A program made the position numbers and the translations under genes. Shown here piece after piece: positions 9,376 through 17,019 of a DNA stretch of 64,000 nt. The notes below the pieces were generated by a model, which saw only the letters and a list, made by a program, of their open reading frames with translations, did no database searches and was not told the DNA's origin. The number at the start of each line of letters is the position of its first letter. The stretch's first letter is position 1. The stretch lies in assembly GCA_965601955.1 (NCBI GenBank), contig OZ271855.1, positions 1,612,001 through 1,676,000 on the forward strand, written 5' to 3'. Source of the stretch: RHLJ01 sp965601955. Its GTDB lineage: Bacteria > Bacteroidota > Rhodothermia > Balneolales > Balneolaceae.

Positions 9376-9410
9376 AAGCCCACTGCGCAATAGCGTGGCG
9401 GGCTTTTTTT
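9376..9410 (+). terminator. Rho-independent terminator after PID-CTERM copy 1
   Basis: GC-rich hairpin AGCCC...GCGC-AATA-GCG...GGGCT followed by a run of seven T (9404-9410). It closes the transcript of the 9150 gene. Confidence 0.85.
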
Positions 9411-9429
9411 GTTTAAAGGGGACTCGAAA

Positions 9430-9542
9430 TATAATTTCCGTTTGCGAGGAGCTTGCGACGAAGCCTGTCCTCCGCAAGTATGCTACTGAAGGCGGGCAAT
9501 CTCAGGTATATTGGCAAAACTTCTGAGATTACTTCAATATCC
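9430..9542. repeat. Fragmentary intergenic repeat of the GCAATCTC type
   Basis: Words such as GCGAGGAGCTTGCGACGAAG, GGCGGGCAATCTCAG and CTGAGATTACTT match the vocabulary of the complete elements at 47773-47899 and 48013-48071. The arms GGCAATCTCAG and CTGAGATTAC face each other imperfectly. No gene is evident here. Confidence 0.4.
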
Positions 9543-10373
9543 CTAAAAGACTGCGGATTCTGCAATCGTACGCTGTTCATCCAAATCCTTTTGAACGCTA
9601 TCTATCTTCATTTGAATAGTAGCCAAGGGTATTTTTCCTAGTGGCAACCGAAGAGGAGGGTGTTCAGAATTTACCATATCAATAATGGCCCTGGCTGCTT
9701 TATTGGGGTCGCCTTCCTGCTGGCCATGAACTCCTTTAAGCTTCTCACGAAATATGCCCGCTGTTTCAGCATAATCCTCGATGACTGCTTCCGCGAGGCC
9801 TAATCCATTTCCCGCAAACTCTGTTCTGAAAGGGCCTGGTTCAACGATGGTTAATTTGATGTTTAAAGGGCTTAGTTCCTGGGCCAGGGCTTCACTAAAT
9901 CCTTCTAATGCAAATTTGCTGGCATTATAAATACCAAAGCCGGCAAAAGCCTTAATCCCTCCATGAGAAGAGATTTGAACAATATGCCCGGATTGTTGTG
10001 CCCTCATAAATGGCAACACTTCCTGGGTGATTTTTAATGCTCCAAAAAAATTGGCTTCGAATACAGCCCGGGTTTCTTCTATTGAGGTTTCTTCAACAGC
10101 TCCTGCAAATCCTACGCCCGCGTTATTGACCAAAACATCGATCTGTGAGTTTGATTCCTTGAACTTTTTAAAGGTGTGCTCAATTTGTTGGAGATTGGTC
10201 ACATCAAGTAAAACAGCCCCTGCTTTCCCTTGATAGGTGTTATTAAACTCATTGACTTGCTCTTGCTTTCGAAAGGTTCCAATTACATAGTCTCCGTGTT
10301 CAATTACCGCTTTTGCAAGTGATTTGCCCAATCCACTGGATATGCCGGTTATAAACCAGGTTTTTTTGTTCAT
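9543..10373 (-). CDS. SDR family NAD(P)-dependent oxidoreductase
   Basis: A 276-residue classical short-chain dehydrogenase/reductase. The Rossmann cofactor motif is TGISSGLGKS near the N-terminus, followed by the NNAGVG motif (about 87-92), the catalytic Ser in VQISSHGG and the catalytic pair in YNASK (about 150-154). The C-terminal half, with IVEPGPFRTEFAG, resembles the oxidoreductases often annotated as short-chain dehydrogenases of unknown substrate. It is the last gene on the same strand as the Crp/Fnr regulator, but a 143-base gap with a repeat element separates them, so co-transcription is uncertain. The substrate cannot be read from sequence. Confidence 0.88.
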   Translation of the reverse strand: MNKKTWFITGISSGLGKSLAKAVIEHGDYVIGTFRKQEQVNEFNNTYQGKAGAVLLDVTNLQQIEHTFKKFKESNSQIDVLVNNAGVGFAGAVEETSIEETRAVFEANFFGALKITQEVLPFMRAQQSGHIVQISSHGGIKAFAGFGIYNASKFALEGFSEALAQELSPLNIKLTIVEPGPFRTEFAGNGLGLAEAVIEDYAETAGIFREKLKGVHGQQEGDPNKAARAIIDMVNSEHPPLRLPLGKIPLATIQMKIDSVQKDLDEQRTIAESAVF

Positions 10374-10394
10374 GATTAATGAAGATTTTTTATT

Positions 10395-10484
10395 GTGTCA
10401 TTCTGAGGCTACCGCCGAAGAATCTAAACGGATAGTCACTCAGTAAGATCCTTCGCAGGTATGCTCAGGATGACTGTTAAGGTA
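10395..10484. repeat. Inverted intergenic repeat (GTCATTCTGAG type)
   Basis: Arms GTCATTCTGAG...GAAGAATCT and AGATCCTTC...CTCAGGATGAC face each other across the gap between the SDR and Crp/Fnr genes. The same architecture with different words occurs at 47773-47899, and related words at 47950 and 48013. Elements of this kind are widespread in Bacteroidota-like genomes. Confidence 0.6.
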
Positions 10485-10516
10485 GATATGGGAGTGGAGC
10501 TTTCTCTTGAACTAGT

Positions 10517-11104
10517 TCAAGAAATGCTGGCTTTTTTTGCCCGGATTTTACTCAGGAATTCGGCACTCATCCCCAGGTAAGAGGCTACAATGTATTGGGG
10601 CACCCGGTCGATGATATTCGGATAACGGTCCAGGAATTCATCATATCGCTCTTCCGCCGTTTTAGATAAGTTTGACAAAGCCCGGTTTCTGGAAAAGGCA
10701 AAAGCTCGTTCTGTAGAAGCTCGGAAATATTCGCTTAACGCATGCATCTGCTTGCAAAGAGGCTCTATGTCATCATAGTGCATTTGAAGGATGGTAGAGT
10801 TTTCCAGGGCTTCTACATAAAGAATAGCCGGAGTTCGGGTAACATAGCTGTAGAAGTCGCTTACAAACCAGTCATCAACAGCAATTTGAACGGTATGTTC
10901 TTTGCCTTCGGTATCAATGAAATAAGAACGAAAAGCCCCGGTTACCACATAATTCCTGTAATCAGATACTCTGCCTGGCTCATCAAGCAAAGCTTTCTTT
11001 TCAATCTTTTTGAGATGAGCAATTTCTATTACCTGTTGTGCTTCTTCTTCAGAAAAAGAAACATACCTTCGAATATTAGAAATAAGCCCGGCGTGGTTAT
11101 CCAT
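10517..11104 (-). CDS. Crp/Fnr family transcriptional regulator
   Basis: A 195-residue one-component regulator. The N-terminal cyclic-nucleotide-binding-type beta-barrel (about 20-115) includes LLDEPGRVSDYRNYVVTGAFRSYF and VQIAVDDWFVSDFYSY. A dimer helix around EYFRASTERAFAFSRNR and a short helix-turn-helix (about 165-190, RVPQYIVASYLGMSAEFLSKIRAK) follow. The arrangement matches the many small Crp-like regulators of Bacteroidota. I see neither an Fnr-type cysteine cluster nor the full cAMP pocket, so the ligand is unknown. The start overlaps the end of the amine oxidase gene by eight bases, indicating an operon with translational coupling. Confidence 0.87.
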   Translation of the reverse strand: MDNHAGLISNIRRYVSFSEEEAQQVIEIAHLKKIEKKALLDEPGRVSDYRNYVVTGAFRSYFIDTEGKEHTVQIAVDDWFVSDFYSYVTRTPAILYVEALENSTILQMHYDDIEPLCKQMHALSEYFRASTERAFAFSRNRALSNLSKTAEERYDEFLDRYPNIIDRVPQYIVASYLGMSAEFLSKIRAKKASIS

Positions 11105-12311
11105 TTTCGAGAATTAATCTGACTGCTTCGTAAGCCGATTGCCCCGCACCATGCACCGTGGAAGAATCTTCCGGGTAAGCCTCACCAGCAAAGAATATCT
11201 TATTATCAATGGGTTCAACCAGCGTTGATTGAACAGAGTAATCATCATAATGGGTATAAGAACCTTGGATATATGGCTCTGCTGACCAGTTCTGGGTCAC
11301 ATGTTTGACATAAGTTCTGCTTGCATCACCATCAAAAATTTCATCAAGCTCATTTAGCATGTAGGCAATGAGGTCGGCATCATTTTCAAATCCAGCATAA
11401 ACAACAGAGGGCTCTCCAACACAAAAAAGAGCAAAGATATTTCGATCGGTATCCTTACCAAAAGCGGCATCATAGTATAGTTTTGCTCCATCTTCATCTG
11501 TAAGAAACTCTACAATCCCGCCGTCAACGAGCATCTCCGGATAAAACTTCTCAGAAAATTCCATAAAGACCTTTATCCCATCCGGCATATCCACTTTCTC
11601 CATTGCGGCTGTTTTTTCTGAAGGGAAGGAAGGGACAAAATCGATCAGGTTCTTCTTCAGAATAGTAAGCGGAACGGTGACGATTACACGATCTGCTTCA
11701 TATACCGTGCTGTCTTCCGTAGTAACTCTTACCCTGCTTCCTGAATAATCTATTTCGGTAACAGGGCTGTTGTAAGTTATTCTGCCCGATATTCCTGGCA
11801 CAATGAAGTCTTCGAGGTAATCATACCAGGTAGAATTTTTGAACTTCCATTCCGCATAGAAATTGGTGAAGAAATTCCTTTTTCTGAGCTTCCCATTTTT
11901 CCAGACATACATTTCCGTAGGGGCATAATTAATGATGTCAATATCAGCCGTTTCACTTGAGTCATTAAGTAAAGTAGCCAGGATTGAAGGATCGGTGTGA
12001 ATCCACTCGGCACCTAAATCAATGGGGAAATCAGCGAATCCGTCGATTTTTTTAACGCGCCCTCCGAATACAGAAGAAGCTTCCAGGATCTGGAAATCAA
12101 TCCCATATTGGTTGAGCACATGACCCGCCATTAATCCAGCCGTTCCAGCACCGATAATCAACACATCTCCTGAAAAATTCACATCAAATTCTTCATAAAA
12201 GGAAACGCTGTCGTCACAGGAAGCAAGAAAGCCGGGAAGGAAAAATGCCCCCGCTCCAAAGATAGATGCCTTTTTAAGAAGTTCTCTTCTGGAAATAGAA
12301 TCGCTCATCAT
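11097..12311 (-). CDS. FAD-dependent amine oxidase, Tat-exported lipoprotein
   Basis: A 404-residue flavin-containing monoamine oxidase-type protein. It begins with a twin-arginine signal: SRRELLKKA (residues 7-15), a hydrophobic stretch, then a lipobox LASC with Cys32. The FAD dinucleotide-binding motif VLIIGAGTAGL (50-60) is followed by EASSVFGGRV and DLGAEWIH, and near the C-terminus by the second FAD motif IFFAGEAYPEDSSTVHGAGQSAYEA. Export by Tat fits a protein that folds around FAD before transport. The product of such enzymes is an aldehyde, ammonia and hydrogen peroxide. The gene overlaps both neighbours (4 bases upstream, 8 downstream). The natural amine substrate is not evident. Confidence 0.9.
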   Translation of the reverse strand: MMSDSISRRELLKKASIFGAGAFFLPGFLASCDDSVSFYEEFDVNFSGDVLIIGAGTAGLMAGHVLNQYGIDFQILEASSVFGGRVKKIDGFADFPIDLGAEWIHTDPSILATLLNDSSETADIDIINYAPTEMYVWKNGKLRKRNFFTNFYAEWKFKNSTWYDYLEDFIVPGISGRITYNSPVTEIDYSGSRVRVTTEDSTVYEADRVIVTVPLTILKKNLIDFVPSFPSEKTAAMEKVDMPDGIKVFMEFSEKFYPEMLVDGGIVEFLTDEDGAKLYYDAAFGKDTDRNIFALFCVGEPSVVYAGFENDADLIAYMLNELDEIFDGDASRTYVKHVTQNWSAEPYIQGSYTHYDDYSVQSTLVEPIDNKIFFAGEAYPEDSSTVHGAGQSAYEAVRLILENG

Positions 12312-12889
12312 ATACTAAATTTAATTCCTAATTCGATAAACAGAGTCATCGAGTTGGTTGAAGTACCAAATCTTTTTCCCAACGAATACTTGTTGAACCA
12401 GAAAGTGTTTCCCTTCAATATTCCTATAATTTCCTGGTTGAAGGAAGGAAGGAAGAAGTGGCTCGTTTCTGTCTCCTCGTTTGATCTCGATCCTGTACCA
12501 AGGTTCACAGAAAAGGCGGTAGTTTTTGATTCTAACAAATAGCCCAGGCTTACTGAGGTCTTATAGTTAACTCTTCGGTTTTCTTTAATGGTTAGAATCC
12601 CTGCTTCAGCCTGAACCAAAAAGTTTTCTGTCAGATCGTACCTGGTGAAATAACCAATCTTAGGTTCGATACTGATATACCGGATTTTCTGTTTACCTGG
12701 GTTTTCCAGGACAGGGTTACCCAGGAAGAATTCGGAGCCTATTTGTATCCCCGGCTGAATGAACATATGCCCGATCAGGGAAGCGGATATCCTTGAGTTT
12801 GGTTTGATATCCTGGGCAAATAAACCGGATGAACACAGGAGTGCAAAAAATACTCCCTTCAACATCGATACCCTTAAGCCTTTATTCAT
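12308..12889 (-). CDS. Secreted, outer-membrane-barrel-like protein of unknown function
   Basis: A 193-residue protein with a signal peptide (about 9-26, GVFFALLCSSGLFAQ). The mature part is made of alternating beta strands rich in aromatic and glycine residues (GYFTRYDLTENFLVQAEAG, TSVSLGYLLES, KYSLGKRFG) and ends with a strand IELGIKFSI, which looks like an outer-membrane beta-barrel closing strand. I recognise no named family. It is the first gene of the operon with the amine oxidase, overlapping it by four bases (ATGA), and then the Crp/Fnr regulator. A second possible start is Met9. Confidence 0.75.
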   Translation of the reverse strand: MNKGLRVSMLKGVFFALLCSSGLFAQDIKPNSRISASLIGHMFIQPGIQIGSEFFLGNPVLENPGKQKIRYISIEPKIGYFTRYDLTENFLVQAEAGILTIKENRRVNYKTSVSLGYLLESKTTAFSVNLGTGSRSNEETETSHFFLPSFNQEIIGILKGNTFWFNKYSLGKRFGTSTNSMTLFIELGIKFSI

Positions 12890-13104
12890 ACCTAACGCTC
12901 TATTGTTTTTCTAAGCAGCGCTAGAAAGTAGCAGGTGATATTGGTTTCTCCAACTAAAAGAATGGGAATTTATTTTCCCTGCTTAATTGGCTGACAAAGG
13001 GATCAAAGCTCTAAGAACCACACATCCATGTAGTGGGTACATAAATCTCTAAGCATATACTCAATTCATAACAAATCCGATGAACAATGATAGAGGTAAG
13101 AGTT

Positions 13105-14520
13105 ATGAAAAAAGTGATTTTTTTTCTGCTAACTATAGCATTAGTACAAGGAGCGAGTTTTGCACAGGCACAACCTGATTTAGATAAGTACTCATCATTC
13201 CATTTAGTTGAAATTGAATACGATTCCCAATTTAATGTGCCAATTATTAATTCTCATACACTTGAGAATATACCTTCTGGGGTGCCAGTTTATCTTAAAA
13301 TAGTTGATGCACATACTGCTTCATATAAAGTGAGTATTGATTCTATTATCGCAAGTCAAATCAATCCGCTTGATTGGCTGCATCCGAACAAGGGGCTTGA
13401 ATTGTTGTTTGTAGCTCCACCACGAGCAAGGAGTACTGAGGCGTATTTTTATTTAGGGACTTTCGATTCAGGAAGAGAAGTAATTTTTAGTATTGAACGA
13501 GGAACCGAAAAAGAGAGCGAAACCACTAAGGTAACCACTACAATTCTAGACAAATCTTTTATCACAAAGACCCTTGAAAAAGGGGATAAGAACCACAAAA
13601 CAGTAGATTTAAAAAGTTTAATCGAAAATGAATCTCATCCCAATAATGAGTACTTGGTAAAGCTGAATCAAACAGAAGAAGTAACTGATGCTTCAAGCGA
13701 GGAGATTAAAGATTTGACGAAAGTAGAATGGATGAGCTATGAAGACATATTCTTACTCTATAAAGAAGACAACATCGAAACAATCGATACCGAAAAGAAA
13801 GCGATCAACTGGGCTCCGGTTGGAAGTTTCAGTTTTCATGTACCAAAAAGTTATCGGTTCAGGATACGAGCGGGTTTTAATATGCTTGAAATGGAGAACG
13901 AGACTATTTCTATTAACTCGAGAAAGGGAAATAGTGGTGATATAGAAGGGCTAACGGATACAGATTACCCTTTAGGTTTTCGAGCCTCACAGTTTAATGC
14001 CGATACTACAAATGTATATCGAATTTCCAGTGGTATCTCAACGAAGCAAGAAGTAAGTCCTGTATTAATGCTTTCCATGTATCCTTTTGGTCGTACCCAT
14101 TTAAGTAAGAATACTGCTCTTTTTAGTAAGAGTACTATTCGATTTTGGGAAGAAGGAAACAATTTTCGGGATTTTTTTAGAGAATCTTTTTCTTTTCATG
14201 TAGGAACAGATCTTGATGGTGATGCATTCAAAAACTTCTTTGTTGGAGTTAGTGCAGAAATTTTTGAAGGAGTGGACTTCGGGGTTTCTCTTTACAGCCA
14301 CGAAGTAAACCAGCTGGATATCCCCTTCGAATATCAAGCAACCCCACTGAATGGTAGCACCTTGTACTTCACAAATAATGAAGCTCCAACAGTAGATTCC
14401 TTCCTTAGAAAAGACAGAGTAGTTGATGTTTCGTATTCAGTTACTGTAGATGCAAGCATTTTTCAAACAGCATTTGGATCTGTTTTTGGAACTTTGAGAA
14501 AAGCTATAACAGGTAATTAG
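13105..14520 (+). CDS. Secreted protein of unknown function, possible outer-membrane association
   Basis: I place the start at ATG 13105 rather than 13087: GAGGT at 13093-13097 gives a ribosome-binding site seven bases upstream, and the signal peptide (KKVIFFLLTIALVQGASFAQ) then begins at the N-terminus. The mature protein is about 450 residues. A charged N-terminal half contains a Glu/Lys/Thr-rich stretch. The C-terminal half has beta-strand-like alternation (FRIRAGFNMLEM, PVLMLSMYPFGRTHL, FFVGVSAEIFEGVDFGVSLY), suggesting a partial barrel or an outer-membrane-associated domain. No family is recognised. It is alone on its strand, flanked by genes on the opposite strand. Confidence 0.78.
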   Translation: MKKVIFFLLTIALVQGASFAQAQPDLDKYSSFHLVEIEYDSQFNVPIINSHTLENIPSGVPVYLKIVDAHTASYKVSIDSIIASQINPLDWLHPNKGLELLFVAPPRARSTEAYFYLGTFDSGREVIFSIERGTEKESETTKVTTTILDKSFITKTLEKGDKNHKTVDLKSLIENESHPNNEYLVKLNQTEEVTDASSEEIKDLTKVEWMSYEDIFLLYKEDNIETIDTEKKAINWAPVGSFSFHVPKSYRFRIRAGFNMLEMENETISINSRKGNSGDIEGLTDTDYPLGFRASQFNADTTNVYRISSGISTKQEVSPVLMLSMYPFGRTHLSKNTALFSKSTIRFWEEGNNFRDFFRESFSFHVGTDLDGDAFKNFFVGVSAEIFEGVDFGVSLYSHEVNQLDIPFEYQATPLNGSTLYFTNNEAPTVDSFLRKDRVVDVSYSVTVDASIFQTAFGSVFGTLRKAITGN

Positions 14521-14541
14521 GAAAGGTTTTGGCGATCATAT

Positions 14542-15084
14542 TTATAGCAACTCCGAAATTGTTCGATCAACATCTTTAATCTTCGTTTTCCAGTTCATTG
14601 ATGAGTAGACTACCAGGAAAATAAAGAGTAGGGAAGCGCCTCCGAGAATAAACCACTTTGTTTGAGTGAATGTGATGGTTGTGGAAAAGAATAAAAGGAA
14701 AGAAATACCAAATATGGTAGAGGTTAAAACCGTCAGTAAAGCCAGTCTTCGTTGTCTTTTTTGAAGTATTCCAAGGGAGCCTTTTAGGTTAGTATCCTGA
14801 ATCGGATTTCGAAGAAGAAGCCATCCGCTAAAGCGCACGAGGATATAAGCCGAAGTTGAGCCGATGAGCAGAAGGTTCGACCACAGAGGCTTGGTAGCTC
14901 CATCAAAGGCTCCATAATAGAATACTGTAAACAGGATGAGTAAGAATCCTTCGATAGCAAACTGAAGCCGCATTTGTTTGATTCTGGGATGATTCTGTAT
15001 TCGTGTCATAAGCATGAGCTCCCTCACAGTTTTTTTATCGGTTTTTTTTGAATTCCAGGTGGTCATTAATTCTTCAATATCCAT
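14542..15084 (-). CDS. Membrane protein downstream of an ECF sigma factor
   Basis: A 180-residue protein with a soluble N-terminal ~45 residues (MDIEELMTTWNSKKTDKK) and four predicted membrane segments (about 46-60, 69-91, 115-135, 142-161). The N-terminus resembles the short cytosolic segment seen in proteins encoded next to sigma-70 factors in Bacteroidota. It starts six bases after the sigma-factor stop, so it is co-transcribed. Its position suggests an anti-sigma or sigma-modulating membrane protein, but I see no zinc-binding anti-sigma motif; the role is inference. Confidence 0.75.
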   Translation of the reverse strand: MDIEELMTTWNSKKTDKKTVRELMLMTRIQNHPRIKQMRLQFAIEGFLLILFTVFYYGAFDGATKPLWSNLLLIGSTSAYILVRFSGWLLLRNPIQDTNLKGSLGILQKRQRRLALLTVLTSTIFGISFLLFFSTTITFTQTKWFILGGASLLFIFLVVYSSMNWKTKIKDVDRTISELL

Positions 15085-15089
15085 ATGCT

Positions 15090-15560
15090 CTAGGTTAGTA
15101 TGTTTTTCAGTTTCTGTTTTATCCGGCTGATTTTTACTGCTACATAGTTTTCAGTTATCCCTGAGATTTCGCCAATTTCTTTATAGGAATACCCCTCCAG
15201 GAATAAGGCTATGATAGCCCGTTCCGCTTTTCCTAATCTTCTGAGCGCTTCAAAGAGACGATCCTCATTATCAGAAGGGTTTTCATGTTCAGATGAGATA
15301 TCGTTCAACAAAGGTGCTTCCTGTACATCTAGTTGTACTTGTTTTTTCCTGAATACAACAATGGCAGTATTAAGGGCTATGCGATACACCCATGTACTTA
15401 TCTTCGCCTCTCCCCGAAATGCTGGAAATGCTTTCCATAGCTGGAGCACAATTTCCTGGAAAAGATCTTCCTGGTCTTCAGGGGTGTCCCGGTACATCAG
15501 GCAGACTTTATGAATAATACCCTGATGGTCGTCTACAATTTCAAGGAAAGTGTTCTCCAC
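15090..15560 (-). CDS. ECF-type RNA polymerase sigma factor
   Basis: A 156-residue extracytoplasmic-function sigma factor. Region 2 lies at about 10-75 (YRDTPEDQEDLFQEIVLQLWKAFPAFRGEAKISTWVYRIALNTA), with the DLFQE core-binding and STWVYRIA promoter-melting parts. After a variable linker, region 4 (about 105-155) carries RRLGKAERAIIALFLEGYSYKEIGEISGITENYVAVKISRIKQKL, the helix-turn-helix for the -35 element. There is no region 1 or 3. Its start codon overlaps the stop of the upstream serine hydrolase gene by one base, and a multi-span membrane protein follows six bases after it. The operon therefore links an exported hydrolase, a sigma factor and a possible regulator. Confidence 0.92.
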   Translation of the reverse strand: MENTFLEIVDDHQGIIHKVCLMYRDTPEDQEDLFQEIVLQLWKAFPAFRGEAKISTWVYRIALNTAIVVFRKKQVQLDVQEAPLLNDISSEHENPSDNEDRLFEALRRLGKAERAIIALFLEGYSYKEIGEISGITENYVAVKISRIKQKLKNILT

Positions 15561-16930
15561 TATTTGGCTTCCTTTTTGAACTGAAAGCTTCGTCCCATAC
15601 CCTCGGCCGTAACTCCGGTAACCTGATTATCCATTACCTTGAATGTGAATTCAACATCTACTTTTTTCCCAAAGAATTGATGGTCACTTTTGGGATAAAT
15701 CTCAAATGGAGGATTTTTTCCCAGTCTGGCAAATAACCGTTCGCTTTGCTCACGGATAACGAGGCTCATTGTTCCGGATTCTGATACATAGGTTCCCACA
15801 TATCGCTCGGTCTGTATGGTTTCTGATGAGATTTGCTCATGAATTTCGGGCATTTCAAACGGCCGATTGAATATGATCTTTTCTATATCAGAAGCAATAG
15901 ACTTGACCGGCAAGGAAGAAATATTACTAAGAATAATGATGACTTTATGATCATCAGGGTATAATGCAAGAAAACTGGAATATCCCCAGGTGCCTCCTCC
16001 ATGGTAATAATTTTTCGTTTCGCCTGGCTCAGTATGCCATCCATATACATATTCTTCATTTTTCGATCCTTGTTGAAAAACCAACATTCTGGTTTCTTCG
16101 CCCATTAATGAGTTGTCAAAAAAACTGGTACTCCAGGCTAGCAAGTCACTGGCGTTTGAATACAAGTCACCGGCACCTTTGAGCATCGAATAATTACGGT
16201 AAGGAGCTACCACCAGGTGATCATCGGATATCAAATGATACCCCGAAGCCAATCGGGGTATCACATTGAAGGTACTAGAGGTTCCTGTATTGGTTAGTTT
16301 AAGCGGTTCGAGGACCTTCCGCTTAAGGATGTTTTCATAAGAATCATCATATACCGTTTCCAGGATAGTGGCCAGCAGATAATATCCCGGAGTGGAATAG
16401 CTCATTTCAGAACCCGGTTCGAAAAGCAAATCTAGGGCATTTATCTCTTCAAGGGTCTGGGGAGTAGTCATCTGGAGTTTCGATGTGACTTCCCAATAGT
16501 CTTCAATAGCTTCATTATGGGGTAAGCCCGATGTATGCGTTAGCAGCTGGTAAATAGTGATGTCTTTAAAATTGGGAGAAAGGTTCGTTAGATAGCTTGC
16601 GGCCTTTTCATTTACGTTCAGTTTCCCTTCCTGGTGAGCAATAGCAATAAGAGTTCCGGTAAAGGTTTTGGTGATAGAAGCGATTCGGTAGGTAGCTCCT
16701 TTTTCCATATTCAGGTCATGCTCTAATGAAGTCTTTCCGATTGCTTTGTTATAAATAACCTGCCCATTCTCCCAAACAAGAACTTCACCATTAAAATTAT
16801 TTCTTAGGTGAAGAACATCCAGATATGTATCTAAACCAGAAGTAACCCCGGTTGAATTAGCTTGTGAAAAGGTGGGGACTGATAAGATTAGTATCAGAAA
16901 GAAAGGGATAGAAAATTTGAAATAATTCAT
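15560..16930 (-). CDS. Serine hydrolase of the beta-lactamase class C / PBP4* type
   Basis: A 456-residue exported protein with a signal peptide (about 5-23, FFLILILSVPTFSQ). The penicillin-recognising fold is shown by SxxK at Ser85-Lys88 (RIASITKTF), the second motif YSTPGYYLL in the place of Tyr-Ser/Ala-Asn, and HGGGTWGYSS in the place of KTG, as in class C enzymes and esterases. A C-terminal extension of about 100 beta-rich residues follows, typical of this subgroup. Substrates may be D-amino-acid peptides, esters or peptidoglycan fragments; resistance activity is not implied. It is the first gene of the operon with the ECF sigma factor, overlapping it by one base. Confidence 0.88.
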   Translation of the reverse strand: MNYFKFSIPFFLILILSVPTFSQANSTGVTSGLDTYLDVLHLRNNFNGEVLVWENGQVIYNKAIGKTSLEHDLNMEKGATYRIASITKTFTGTLIAIAHQEGKLNVNEKAASYLTNLSPNFKDITIYQLLTHTSGLPHNEAIEDYWEVTSKLQMTTPQTLEEINALDLLFEPGSEMSYSTPGYYLLATILETVYDDSYENILKRKVLEPLKLTNTGTSSTFNVIPRLASGYHLISDDHLVVAPYRNYSMLKGAGDLYSNASDLLAWSTSFFDNSLMGEETRMLVFQQGSKNEEYVYGWHTEPGETKNYYHGGGTWGYSSFLALYPDDHKVIIILSNISSLPVKSIASDIEKIIFNRPFEMPEIHEQISSETIQTERYVGTYVSESGTMSLVIREQSERLFARLGKNPPFEIYPKSDHQFFGKKVDVEFTFKVMDNQVTGVTAEGMGRSFQFKKEAK

Positions 16931-17019
16931 AGCACAACATTTAGGATTTCCCTATTTGTTGTGCTTGAATCAAAAAACCTTACAGATCAGAATAATTTTT
17001 TTGAGTTATCCTCTTTAGG

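Noticed and set aside
9453..9641. 62-residue plus-strand frame downstream of PID-CTERM copy 1
   Set aside because: It runs through a repeat element and the 3' end of the SDR gene on the other strand.
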